Source of the DNA: Ilyonectria destructans
Lineage: Eukaryota > Ascomycota > Sordariomycetes > Hypocreales > Nectriaceae
Length of the DNA stretch: 64,000 bases
NCBI GenBank assembly: GCA_020740775.1
Contig: JAHEWK010000010.1
Coordinates: forward strand, 62,001-126,000
Reading direction: 5' to 3'
Shown: positions 10,103-20,885 of the stretch, one piece after another
Position numbering within the stretch: position 1 is the first letter of the stretch
How the letters are laid out: each line of letters begins with the position of its first letter
The notes under the pieces: model-generated
Told to the model about the DNA's origin: nothing
What the model saw: only the letters and a program-made list of their open reading frames with translations
The model's database searches: none
Translations under genes and position numbers: made by a program

Positions 10103-11560
10103 ATGGCTTTACCCGAAACTATGAAGGCTGTCGTCTTTGACGGCCTATACAAGGTGTCCGTGCAGGACCGGCCAGTCCCTCAACGTACGCCGTCTCCACC
10201 TGCACTTCCCCTTGAAATCCCCTGATGCAGACACTGGCATCTGCTTCAGCCCTGGCACCAACACTAACAAAACCAATGACGATGTGCAGTGCGTGATGAC
10301 CGGGATGTAATTCTTAAAGTTCATGCCGCCGGTTTGTGTGGATCGTCAGTGCTTCTCCTTGCTCCCCACTACACCATCAGTGATCTGACCAGCTGTGCAG
10401 TGAATTGCACATCTACCGCGGACACCAGACTTCAGGCACTGGCTTCATTATGGGCCACGAGTTCACCGGCACGGTTGTCCAAGTTGGTTCTGCTGTCAAA
10501 TCCGTCCAGGTTGGCGATAAGGTCGTGGCCCCTTTCACAGCATCCTGGTACGTCGCCCATTGTCCTCCTTTGCTTGCTTGCAAGATTTGTTGACGCCGCT
10601 AGTGGTGTTTGCTTCTACTGCCTTAATGGTGCCACCGCTCGCTGTGTTGAGACCCAGCTATTTGGTTGCGAAGATCTTGATGGAGGACAGGCCGAGTATG
10701 TGAGAGTCCCATTGGCAGATGGAACTGTGGTCAAGGCCCCAGACACTATTTCCGACCAAGCTCTCCTTCTCATGGCCGACATCTTCCCTACCGGTTACTT
10801 TGGTGTCAAGAGCGCAATCGAGATGTGCCCTTCTCAGGACATCCGTCAATCCACCTTGGTCGTCATCGGATGTGGGCCAGTCGGTCTCTGTGCTATCTTG
10901 GCTGCTGCTCATCGCCATCCTCGCCATCTTTTTGCCATTGACAGTGTCGACAGTCGCTTGGAGCTGGCCCGACAACTCGGCGCTGAGCCGCTCAACTTTC
11001 AAACTGACAAGGAGGGAATGGTAGCACGCATCAAGGAAGTGACGGAGGGCCGGGGCGCGGACATGGTCGTGGAGGTGGTTGGCCAGGCACCGGCGCTGAA
11101 GACAGCATTTGACCTGGTGCGAAACTTTGGGGCTATCAGCAGCATAGGGGTTCACAGCACTGAGGTATGCCAATGGGTTTCCATTTTATGATATGCGTTC
11201 GGGGCTGATTATGCAGATTCCATGGACGGGAGACGATATGTACACGTAAGTTGGCCAGGAAGTATTGCGGAGAATGAGTCGGATGATTCTGACTCGAGGA
11301 TGTACAGGAAAAACCTGCGACTGCAGATGGGCCGATGCCCTGTCCGAAGCGTCTTTCAAGAGGCCCTCGAATTGCTTGAGCTCAAGCAACACCTTGTCGG
11401 GTTCGTAAACACACCACCGCCTAGGTGTTGGCTACATGGTTTCAACGCTGACACTAGCTGCAGGTTCATGTTTGACCAGGTAATGCCGCTCTCCGAGGCG
11501 GCAGAGGGCTATACCCTTTTCGAGCAGAGAAAGACGCAGAAGGTCGTTTTCAAGCTCTGA
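10103..11560 (+). CDS. Zinc-dependent medium-chain alcohol dehydrogenase
   Basis: Cytosolic MDR-superfamily dehydrogenase; the substrate is unknown. Seven exons: 10103-10184, 10290-10344, 10401-10547, 10603-11164, 11217-11245, 11308-11400, 11464-11560, giving 354 residues. Introns are 105, 56, 55, 52, 62 and 63 nt. Visible motifs are the catalytic-zinc Cys in GLCGSELH, the GHEFTG box with its zinc-ligand His, four structural-zinc cysteines in CGVCFYCLNGATARC, and the Rossmann GCGPVG. An Asp at the end of beta-2 (AIDSVDS) favours NAD(H). Exons 2-4 and the 29-nt exon 5 are needed to restore LCGSELHIYRGHQ, SCGVCFYC and IPWTGDDMYTKNLRLQMG. The closest family memory is the fungal SPBC1198.01-like group, annotated as formaldehyde-dehydrogenase-like; that is a resemblance, not proof. 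The stop lies only 41 bp from the converging SEN15 stop. Confidence 0.9.
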
Positions 11561-11601
11561 TGATATGGCGATGAGATGCGAAATGGGCGATGTCGGGTGC
11601 C

Positions 11602-12042
11602 TTAGTTCTGTCGGGGTTTAACCATGCCCTCATGCATAAGATAGTAGACGACCGTGGAATCGTTGTGGACAGTGGCCAGAAGAATTCTCTTGGCCCTCGG
11701 GCCGGAATGATGGATAGAATCAAAGACACTAGCAAAAGCGCTGAGCGTCCACTTCTCCTCGGGATGCACCGCCAACACCCATTCGTATTCAGGATCACTG
11801 GGCACTGGTTCGCCGGTTGCCTGCTCGCGGGCGAGAGCGGCAATCTGGTCGTCAGGATGCATGTAGAGCCGCCGAGGAGGTAGGCCCCTGATCAATGGCC
11901 GACGGCCGGCGGAGGAATTGACGTGGAGCGAACTCCAATCATGCTGATCCTGGAGGTTGCGGAGGACAGTCGAAGTGACGTTGGCAACTGGGCTGGGTCG
12001 AGGACCCATGCTGCGCAAGGGACTGCCTGATTCTTGCACCAT
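11602..12042 (-). CDS. sen15: tRNA-splicing endonuclease subunit Sen15
   Basis: Non-catalytic structural subunit of the heterotetrameric tRNA-intron endonuclease (Sen2/Sen34/Sen54/Sen15), which excises introns from pre-tRNAs. It is a single exon of 146 residues. The recognisable core is RRLYMHPDDQIAAL, then PEYEWVLAVHPEEKWTL and KRILLATVHNDSTVVYYLMHEG, the Sen15-type nuclease-fold region. The N-terminal 45 residues are poorly conserved and disordered. I chose the first true ATG (12042); the open frame continues upstream with only a TTG, so an upstream exon cannot be excluded. It is convergent with the alcohol dehydrogenase and divergent from the DUF2985 gene. Confidence 0.85.
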   Translation of the reverse strand: MVQESGSPLRSMGPRPSPVANVTSTVLRNLQDQHDWSSLHVNSSAGRRPLIRGLPPRRLYMHPDDQIAALAREQATGEPVPSDPEYEWVLAVHPEEKWTLSAFASVFDSIHHSGPRAKRILLATVHNDSTVVYYLMHEGMVKPRQN

Positions 12043-12618
12043 TGCCAAGGCGCTCAAGCTACGATGTACGCGTGGGGGTGTAGGTGGGAAGAAGGAAAAA
12101 GAAACTGAAGTTCAAGGAGCCGCAGTATGAAGTGGAGGCAATACGCAAGCGCGTACTTTGGGCTGTGTCAAATACGCGGAAAAGGCTTCGGATGGGTTGA
12201 TGTCCATGGAATGACGAGAAAATGATTCAAGCAAATTGGAGAGACTAGTAACTTGCTTATACCTAATTGGAGAGGAGTCGTCTCGCTTGAATCCGGCGCG
12301 AAGACTGGGGGATACGAGGAACCTTCAACCCGGGTACCGGTCAGTGGGTGCCGCACACTAAAAGTACCCGGTACTATGTACCCCTGATGTTGCCACTGCC
12401 TTGGCGTCTCCGCTCGCCACTCTCTCCTACCGGCTTTGCGAGGGATGTTTGGGTTTACAGGCGTTTGGATGCGCTGTCACGGACCTGGTTTTTAAATGCG
12501 CCCTCGCGCTTGACGCCTGCCACACCATGTTCCCCCAGCAGCTCCCACTTCGGATCGCATCGGACGGCTGGTCCATAAAACCACCTGCCTCCCCCCATCA
12601 ACGAGATTGTTGGTCTAG
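12043..12618. promoter_or_regulatory. Divergent promoter, SEN15 / DUF2985, with duplicated CCAAT element
   Basis: The decamer AATTGGAGAG occurs twice, at 12234-12243 and 12265-12274. Read on the SEN15 sense strand each copy contains CCAAT, about 190-230 bp upstream of its ATG. Such boxes bind the fungal CCAAT complex; function here is inference. Otherwise no gene is seen. Confidence 0.4.
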
Positions 12619-13962
12619 ATGGTGCAACCTTCCAACCGCGACACAGAGCCATTCCCTCCCATCGAACCCTCCTCCTCGGCCGCCAAGTCTGAGCCTCGTC
12701 CAGACAATTCCGATCCTCCCTCTCCTATCACAAACCGCCCGGCCGCCTCCTCGTCGTTGAGTGGTCGTCTCCGCCGTGTCTCCCAGAGCTTCGAGCAATC
12801 TGATCTGCCCACGGGCTTCGTCGCCGCAACCGGAACGTTCGCTTCATCCATCCTTACACGCCCAACTGCGCCTCGCTCTAGATCCCATTCGGCGGATTTA
12901 TCGTCAACACAGCCTTCCGGAGTGACCGACGACATCCTGAGGGGCAACACGGTACCGGACGTCATCGAGGAACCGGCATCCAACGAGACGCACAACACGA
13001 CCCCGACGTCTGAAATGAACAAGAACCTGACCGGCGAACCAGCCGCCGCCGCGCCGTTTCCTAATGGATATCACTTCCCCCCGAGTCATCCGTTTGCTAA
13101 GTCTACGTCGCGAGGACTCCGCGCATCCTGGCGCTACTTCTTGACTCCCGTGGGTTTCTGCGTCATCCTCTACGGACTCAATGTCGTTGCCTGGGGTGGA
13201 ATGCTTTTCTTACTGCTTTGGTGAGGATGTCTTACAAACACCGATTGACTTGGAGCTATGCTGACATCCAGTAGTAATGCGTCCCCTGCAATGTGCCACC
13301 CGACATGCAACCACATTGACTCTCCAAGACGGATATGGATCGAGCGGGATTCCCAGATCCTGAACGGCCTTTTCTGCGTCACGGGATTCGGGTTGGCCCC
13401 CTGGCGTTTCCGGGACCTTTATTTCCTGCTGCAGTACCGCGTCAAGGGCGATGTCGTCGCCCTCAGGCGCCTAGCTGGCATCCATCGTGGGTGGTTTCGA
13501 CTTTCCGGTTCGGCTGAGCTGCCCATCGACCTAGGACCGCAGAATGTGGCGGATTCGTTAGGTTCAACTCCGCCCAGCGCGATACCTTACCCTGAGGCCA
13601 AGATTCCCGAGGCTCCTCTCACCGGGCAACGGGCACCGGAAACCAAACTCTGGAAAATGGATGCGGTTATTTGGCTCATGGTTTGGAATACCTTCTTGCA
13701 ATGCTGCCTCGCCGGATTCATGTGGGGGATGAACCGATTTGACCGGCCTAGTTGGTCAACAGGCCTATTTGTCGCGCTCGCCTGCATTGTAGCCGCAGTT
13801 GGGGGAATCATGATGTTTATTGAAGGAAAGAAGGTCAAGGGAATCGAAGGTGTGCCCGTCAGCCCCGAAGATTTGCAGCAGCTGCAGACGGATAGGGAAC
13901 AAGGTATTTGGCATTATAATAACCTGAAGGACAAGGAACCCAAGGAGAAGGCCAAAAAGTGA
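12619..13962 (+). CDS. DUF2985 family multi-pass membrane protein
   Basis: Fungal membrane protein of unknown function. Exon 1 is 12619-13220; a short intron starts at 13221 and ends at 13271 or 13274; exon 2 runs to 13962. This gives about 430 residues. Residues 1-165 are a disordered Ser/Pro/Thr-rich cytosolic tail. Then come a transmembrane segment (FLTPVGFCVILYGLNVVAWG), the cysteine-rich loop C(S)NASPAMCHPTCNHIDSPRRIWIE, another hydrophobic region (GLFCVTGFGLAPWRFRDLYF) and two late membrane helices (WLMVWNTFLQCCLAGFMWG; LFVALACIVAAVGGIMMFI). It ends in a lysine-rich tail. The tandem acceptor CAGTAG allows inclusion or loss of one serine. The family is recognised from the CNxxPAMCxPTC core. 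Confidence 0.85.
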
Positions 13963-14773
13963 GGCCTCAGTCGGGAACTAGGGAGGCAAACCTTGGTCAC
14001 TTCGGGTTTTGGCGTACGAGATTGTCTGGGAGGCTACATTTTTATATAGTAAGTAAGCTAATAACATGTTACTTGAAACCCTGTAAAGTGCCTGGCTTAT
14101 TAAATGCATGTGCCACAAGCCAGAGCATGCTTCTCAACTGTTTGAGCATCCAAATTGGGAAAGCATCTGGTCTTGACTTCCTAGGCGAAGCATGTACCAG
14201 TCGTCCTATCCAGGAAATACATCCACATGAATGCGTCAGTTGAGCCGAGGGCACGGCTGTTTACTAAAGGGATGTCTCCTTTATGCAGGTAGGCAAGACA
14301 TCATGCGGCGGCTCTGAGCAAGCTGGACATCCACCTTTGTGGACCACCTGACCAGGTACCTTACCTGAGGTTGCCTTACAATGAAGAACTGTGGTTAGAG
14401 ACCAACGCCGCCCAGAGAGGTATTTGGGTGCGAAGCAGGCGACCTAGCACTTGGTGTACCATTGTTTGTAGGTTGGTTGGTAGGCACCTACCTGGGTAGG
14501 TACCTAGGTTGCTAGGCAAACCCCATCCCCCCACTAAGGCCTCCGCCCGCTCCGCCTTCCGCCTGACGTCCTCCGACCTCATGACGACCTACCCCGGCAG
14601 TCATCCACATTCATCCTCAACCGACCGGTCTCGACAGCGCCGCCCCGAACCTCGCACCTCCCAACTCGCATCGCCCGTCTCTCAACTCCACCTCCGCCGC
14701 CCTCGTCGCTCCTCAGCCCTATACGTTCCGTACCGCTGCTAAAACCCCACAACCCGACCGCAGCCCCGGCATC
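13963..14773. other. Spacer DUF2985 / Yippee
   Basis: 811 bp with no gene. It contains TAGGTACC/GGTAGGCACC-type repeats at 14468-14515, then a pyrimidine- and CG-rich stretch with many CGCC and CTCC words that is probably the Yippee 5' leader. Confidence 0.5.
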
Positions 14774-15236
14774 ATGGGGCTGGCATACAACACCTATCTG
14801 AACAGCAGCAAGATCTACGGCTGCAAGTCATGCAAGGCTCACCTCGCAAACCATGAGGACATCATCAGCCGCGTACGCATTCCTCTGCTCCCACGATTCC
14901 CTTCTCCGTTTCCTTCTCCATCCCCTTTCCACATGCACCTCCACTTCACCTTTGGCTTCCGGGCCGCCATGACTAGAACTGGAGCGCTGATGAACCTCCC
15001 AGAACTTCCGTGGTCAGCATGGTAAGGCCTATCTCTTCCACAGCGTCGTCAACATCGACACGGGTGCCCCCAACGAGCGAAACATGACGACCGGCCGTCA
15101 CGTGGTTCGCGACATTGCCTGCCGTCAGTGCAAGGAGACGGTGGGCTGGAAGTATGACAAGGCGTACGAGCCCTCTGAGAAATACAAGGAGGGCAAGTTC
15201 ATTCTCGAGGCCGAGCTTCTGTGCAACGTCACCTGA
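14774..15236 (+). CDS. Yippee/Moh1-like zinc-binding protein
   Basis: Small zinc-binding protein of the Yippee (YPEL/Moh1) family, related in fold to Mis18 and cereblon domains; its molecular role in fungi is poorly defined. Exon 1 is 14774-14872, a 130-nt intron is 14873-15002, and exon 2 is 15003-15236, giving 110 residues, the usual family length. The two zinc-ligand pairs are Cys17-x2-Cys20 (GCKSCKAHLA) and Cys73-x2-Cys76 (IACRQC). The family core NFRGQHGKAYLF is restored by the splice, followed by GWKYDKAYEPSEKYKEGKFI and a C-terminal glutamate-rich strand. It is convergent with the transporter gene. Confidence 0.93.
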
Positions 15237-15560
15237 ATAGCAAGGCTCCTACAAAGTACATTTGGTGGACGGGGCTTGTGAGGACCTCAAGTCTGAGCTT
15301 GACATTCTGTTCTGGCGTTCATTGGACGGTCGGTCTATCTTGTGTTCTCGGTTTGGTTGCGAGCATTGTTTACGGCGAATGGAGTGTTTATTGGGTTGCT
15401 TCCATAGTCGATGTTGCAGCACTTCGATTTCTAGGCTAGATTTCCTAACACATTCACATACATAAAAAAACAGTGCCAAACTCCCCGTGCGCCCCTCCAG
15501 TCCATGTAACCAACCGTCCATCGCCAGACGACTCCATCCATCTATGCGAGCCTGTGTGTA
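15237..15560. other. Convergent spacer, Yippee / transporter
   Basis: 324 bp between converging stops. It contains an A-rich run near 15465-15472 and no recognisable gene. Confidence 0.5.
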
Positions 15561-16904
15561 TCATCGATGCTCAATGGGCTCCTCGGGCAAAAGTTCCTCA
15601 ATCTCCTCGTCAACCCGCAGGCTCTTAAGAGGGGGTTGAACGATGCCATTGAAAACAAAGGTAAAGTAAACCAGCAGGGCAAAGCCGAGGATCTGGAGCC
15701 ATTTGAACGACTCCCAACCCAAACCGAGCGACACAATCCAGATGAAGAGAGTTCTGCAGGTGTCGATGGTCGACCTCGAGGTAGCGCTGACACTCCGGGT
15801 CACTGATAGTCCAAAGAAGTTGAAACCACTGCGAAAGTCATCATCAGCTAACATGCGAGCAATAAGGAAGGGAGTGGTTCGTACCCGATGCTGATCATGA
15901 TGAGAATGCTCGACATCAAGACCTGTTTATTTTCCGTAATCTGACGCCATCCCTCAACCATGTCAAAAGTGCCGTATCTTCCTGCGTCCGTGATCCCAAT
16001 CGACAAGTGTAGAACCACCATAGCGAGGAGGGTGACAGTAAATCCAAAGATACCCTCCCAGCCAACTACTCTGATAGGTTCGATGGGAGAATTCTCCAGG
16101 ATCCATTCTTCGAGAACGAACTGTGTAGCGGTAAAGATCTGAGCACCTGCGATGAGGAGGACACCGACAATAGCCCTCGCGGTATCCGAGAGGCCAGCTT
16201 CGGTTTCTGACTCATCTTGGTGTGGTGACTCTGGCTTCTTGTCAGGTGAAATGACACCCGCTAAGCCTACGACGGCGACACCAAGGACCACACCGAGCAG
16301 GGAGATCCACTGGAAGAGCCAGAGGCGGCGGCCGAGGAACATGACACTGAACAGGCCGACGAAAAGGACCAGAGCGCCTCTAGTCATCTGGTAAATGGAG
16401 GCGGCAACCATGAGAAGACCGGCATTCATGAGGGTGGTGCCGCAAATATCACAGATGGCAGGCAGCGCCAGAAGCAATACTCGGTAGCCCTTCAGAAGAG
16501 AGCCTTTGGGCGAGCGCAGTAGCTTCGTTCTGTCATTGTCCTCCTCGGCCGTCGGGTCCGACGTTTCGTTGGTGTTGACAGCCTCGTAACCTTGTTCGGT
16601 CGGGGTGCCAGAACTTGAGACTCGGCGCCAGAGAGCCATTAGGCCAACGACGAGCCAGCAGCCCATCTCGCCGATGAACATCTGTGCCGTTTGAAGAACG
16701 GGCTGTTCGAAGAAGACTCTGTCGCTCGGTTTATCATCGGGGCCACAGTTGCGGACGCATTGGTTGTCCTGATGAGGTCAGTCATTGGAAGTCACTTGGC
16801 AGGTTCGGGTGTCGTCATACTTGGTACTTGGTCAACAGGGTATTACAAACACCTGTCAGTAGCATCATGGCTACGAGAAACGGAATAAGGCCTTGGGACG
16901 CCAT
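15561..16904 (-). CDS. SLC35F6-like drug/metabolite (DMT) superfamily transporter
   Basis: Multi-pass membrane transporter of the nucleotide-sugar-transporter-like DMT group. Exons are 16904-16821, 16768-15885 and 15828-15561, with introns of 52 and 56 nt, giving 411 residues. The start MASQGLIPFLVAMMLLTGVC is a typical first helix; the splice gives NTLLTKYQDNQCVRNC, a family-typical motif. About ten hydrophobic segments are visible, among them YRVLLLALPAICDICGTTLM, ALVLFVGLFSVMFLG, WISLLGVVLGVAVVGLAGVI, AIVGVLLIAGAQIFTATQFV and a final ILGFALLVYFTFVFNGIV. Between about residues 75 and 105 is a soluble acidic loop. The C-terminal tail is acidic (DEEIEELLPEEP). SLC35F6 homologues sit in lysosomal or mitochondrial membranes; substrate and compartment are unknown here. 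Confidence 0.87.
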
Positions 16905-18055
16905 TGCGATAGATGACACCAAGCGCTGTGGGCGATGGTGCTGGCAATGCGGAGTGATGGGAAGAGATGAAATCTACGGAAACAAAGGGCACGAGGATGA
17001 GGTCCGAGGCCGACACCGAGGCTGAGGGGCTGGTAGGCACGTCACGGGGAGTGTCTCGCGACCTCGTTGGACCGATGGCGGTGCGCCCCATTCAATACGT
17101 GCATGGGGAACCCCGATAGAGAGCCTTAGTTTGCCCTATCTACTCAGATAAGCAGTTACTGAAATACCGTCTAGGAAGGCAGGTATTTGCGGGGCGGTGA
17201 TGATGTCAGCACCGATCACGGGATGGACTCGGGCCAGCAAAGAACCGTCGCTGAACTGGACACAGACAAGACCCGCGTCTTCGATATCAAACGGACCTGT
17301 CCTGAGATACGGCTTAATTGCCGAGCTGGCAATTGGAGGGGACGGAGATCTTCCCTCGTGGGGTTTTTGCGTCCCCCCCTTAAGTAAGTACTATGTATGC
17401 AGGTCTTGAAAGCGATCGTCCCGTCCCCTGCTTGCTGCCAAGCTCCATGTAATCATCTGACTCGTGGGATCGCGGGCTTGAGATTAGTCCGCTGTTTGAT
17501 CACCTGCTGGCCGTCTCGGGGCTGGCGGCTACGAGAAATGATGTCCGCTTTGCCACAGCGCCAGATAAACACGATAATAAGCGACACCAACCCCTGCTGC
17601 AGGGACACGTGCCTGTTGTTCTGTAACCTAGGTGCCTAGGGTTTGTCGGAAGCCAAAGTGGTCTTATCTGCCATGGGAGGAGACATGGAAACGGTGGCTT
17701 GCCAAGTCGATATACAGTTTTCGCGGGTTTCATCGCTTCACTTGTTTGTGACAAGGGAGTGGGTTCCTTGCCGCAAAAAGGCAAGGTTATGTAAACGGGA
17801 AAGGGGCTGACGGGCCCGTCACGAAACGTGGGATGCGAATATCCAAATTCAGTCACGCCTCTCTCTTTATGTACTATGTATGGCTGCTGAGAATCTCGGT
17901 TGGTATGTTTGCACCGGGGCTGCGAAAAGAACGTAGGTACAGGTAGATCTAAAATACAAAGTAATTGAACCAAGATGGTCATTTGTCGGCATGTTAAGGG
18001 CTCATTTTGCCAGTAGTGCCCAGGCACGTAGCTGCGGTGACGGGTCGCCACAGCA
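16905..18055. other. Spacer upstream of transporter, downstream of FRE gene
   Basis: 1.15 kb with no gene. A CACGTG E-box lies at 17606-17611. The open frame at 17500-18213 on the - strand shows no family features and overlaps the real FRE gene end. Confidence 0.5.
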
Positions 18056-19965
18056 CTACCATGTGAATGCCTCCTCGATGAAGTCGATGCTGCTGCGGTC
18101 CTGGCGAGCTCGCACTGCCCGTCGCACCTCATCGCCCAGAGCACCTGGGCCACACACGGAGACAACCATGGTTCCGACTTGGTGCTCTTGCTCCATGGAC
18201 AGGAGAGTATCAATGTTGGGACGTCCGGGGAACATCTGTACCGTCGAGGACGGGCTGTGAATCTCCTTGGTGGATCGAGGCTGGCTGACGAAGAGCATGA
18301 TTCGCAACACGTCCCGCCTCTTATCCATGGCCAAAATCTCTGTCATCCACGGGCGGATCCACTCAAGGTGCTCAGGGCTCTGGATCGTCCAGACTAGTAG
18401 GATCTTGCGAGTTGCCACGGTACCCTCACTGTATCCAGCAACCAGCTTCTGCACATACGGGACTTGATGGGTGATGCCAACACCACCGGCAAAGAGCACA
18501 GCCGTGCCGTAGGAATCAAGTGAGTGTGTACCGCCGTAGGGGCCCTCGGAGTAGCACGTCGTCTCCAGCCTTCCCCCTGGTGCCGCCAAGGCCTTCTTGT
18601 ACAGTGAATCGGTGAATCCAGTTCTGGCGCGAATGATGTACGACACGCGCATCTGTTGCGAGCCCATGAGGTCCTGGCGTGTGCTTGCTAGCCTTTCGGT
18701 CGTTGGGTCCTCAACACCATCGACCCAAGCGATCGAGAAGGGATGGGACTGCCAGAGGCTGAGGCTGGGCATGTACAGGTAGGCGTGCTGACCCGGACGG
18801 GCGCTCCAGGGTCGGGCAAGGGTCGTAGTCAACCGGACGGCGTTACCTGGCAATGCTTCGACAATAGTCCTCGACCGCGAACCAAAGAGGTGAGATCGGA
18901 GCATGCGGAGGACACGAGCCGCTCGGTCCCCAGCCCAGAGTCCTATTACAGCCTTCAACCATCCAAGCTGTCGGTCATAGGCAGCGAGGTGAATCCACAG
19001 CCCATAGATGGCGAGGATGGCGAGGCCGATGTGGATAATCTTGAAAATCTCGTAATAGGCGTGTCGAACGGGGCTGAAAGCCTGAAGACCAAGAGCGACA
19101 AAGGCACAGGTTGCCTGTGGTATGAATTAGTGATTTGAGTCTAGTTAGGATGAAGGCGGAATAGCCCGGGGTTGGAGTTACTGACAATGAAGCCCCAGAG
19201 GAAAAAAGCGCTGGCGAATGTGTTAGACAAGGCCGCTGCTGCCCAGTTCGACTTTTGATAATGGGCGAGGGTGTGGACAAGGGCCTCAAGGATGACGATG
19301 CGGCCGAACCAGCGATGGATCAAGTTGTAAGTATCAAAAGAAATGCCCAGAAGGGGAATGAGAGGATTGTTTCGCCCAGCGAGAAGGAAAAGCGGGATCT
19401 ACTCGGTAGATCACAGGGCGTCAAGTCAGCAACAGAAACAGAAACAGAAACATTGTTTTACATGACGGGAAAAAGGTGGACATACCATGTTGAGTACGGA
19501 CAGAACACCGGCACGGTTGCGCAACCCCGCGGCGGCGATTGTGTTCGTCTCCGCGAAGGGAATCTTGTAAACGCAAAAGACGACATTGGTAGCAAAGTAC
19601 GAGGTGAGGAAGAGAAGTTGAAAGCGGGTGGGTAGCGTGCCGATGTTGACGGCCTTGCTCAGTTGAATCTCGCGGTTGTGTCTCTTGCGGAAGACCGGGG
19701 CGTACAGAATGTGGCGCTTGACCGAGGCCAACGTCGAAGACGGGATGGCGAAGTATCGTTGACGGTCGTTGTTGAGACAGGCGACTTTTCGGACAGTCTT
19801 GTTGATTTTGTCGGCGAGTTTCCAAAAGATGACGGCGACGGCGACAGCACCGCAGATGATGAAGAGGTAGTTGGACAGCTCTTCATTGTTTTGCTCGCCC
19901 CATTTTTCGGCCTCAATCTCTGCCGGAGTCGGCTCATACCGACGCTGAAAGGAGCCTGCTCCCAT
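18056..19965 (-). CDS. FRE-type ferric/cupric reductase transmembrane component
   Basis: Plasma-membrane flavocytochrome that passes electrons from cytosolic NADPH through FAD and two hemes to reduce external Fe(III) or Cu(II) before uptake. Exons are 19965-19486, 19398-19186 and 19114-18056, with introns of 87 and 71 nt, giving 583 residues. An N-terminal helix (LFIICGAVAVAVIFW) precedes the ferric-reductase membrane domain. Heme-ligand histidines are visible in LIHRWFGRIVILEALVHTLAH and in the later helix FKIIHIGLAILAIYGLWIH. The FAD motif is HPFSIAW, the NADPH motif is AGGVGITHQVP, and the C-terminal CGPG motif is present. No secretion signal is seen. The 5' leader is strongly pyrimidine-rich. 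NOX enzymes share this fold, but the sequence spacing and N-terminus fit FRE better. Confidence 0.92.
19432..19452. repeat. ACAGAA hexamer array inside FRE intron 1
   Basis: Three perfect ACAGAA copies plus flanking partial ones lie within the 87-nt first intron of the FRE gene. Length changes here would alter intron size, not the protein. Confidence 0.8.
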
Positions 19966-20885
19966 TGTGGTGACGGTAAATGATGAAGAGAAAAAGACGG
20001 GGATAGAAGAGAGGAGAAGAGGGACGAGAGAGAGAGAATGAGAAAGAAAAAAGGCGAAGAGAAACAAGAATGGAAACCACGAGGAATGGAGTCCCAAGGA
20101 ATGAAGAGGCAAACAGCCAGAAACGAAGTGTAGAAGGGAGGAAGAGAGAAGGGAAAGGGGCGTGCAATCTAGCAGCCGTAACAACACCGCTGGGAAAAGA
20201 ACGGAAACGGTGAGGAGATCAGGGACGGATCCGCCGAGAGCATTGGCACAATATATTAAATATCCAGAGATGGACGCAAAAGTCCGTAGTAATTACGCCT
20301 GGGTGCGGATTGGCCACGCTCGACGTATTGGAAGGCACCGACTCCGACGTCCAGTAGTACAGCTGCCGTGTCCCGCCAGGATCAGCAATGCAGATGCAGT
20401 CCGTGCTGGCCATCACAGCGGCGACACCCCGGGACGACAGGGGCAGCCAATTGAGATTTTCGTTCCCCCGACAAGGCGAGTGTTTCGGGGGCCCAGATTC
20501 AGAATGTTGCACCGCGATGGCTGGGATGGCCTTCGATCGATCGTTGGTGGAAAAGAGACGGGCCCTTGACGCCAGCCAACGCCGGCCAACACCAGCCAAC
20601 GCCAGCGGGGCCCCTGAAACATGCCACTCCCCGGCACTTGGGGAAACTTGTGAAAACTTGGGAGACGAGGCCGATTGATTCGCGAGCCACACGAAGCCAC
20701 GCGGGGCCACGCTGGGCCACGCGGAACCACTCGCAGCGGCGGCGGTTTCAAGTGGCTGATGATCCACAAGTGACAGATGCTGTCGTAAGGCCTCCCCCAA
20801 AAAAGACACACTCTCGACACTCCCTTGACGCTCCCCCGACAGCTTTAGCCATGCCCTAGCCGTCCCGAGGTATGCCCTACATGCA
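19966..20885. promoter_or_regulatory. FRE upstream region with polypurine tract
   Basis: From about 19981 to 20160 the + strand is almost all A/G, so the FRE sense strand has a CT-rich leader typical of strongly transcribed fungal genes. Near 20566-20720 are imperfect repeats of GCCAACGCC and GGGGCCACGC. No gene is seen. Confidence 0.5.
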
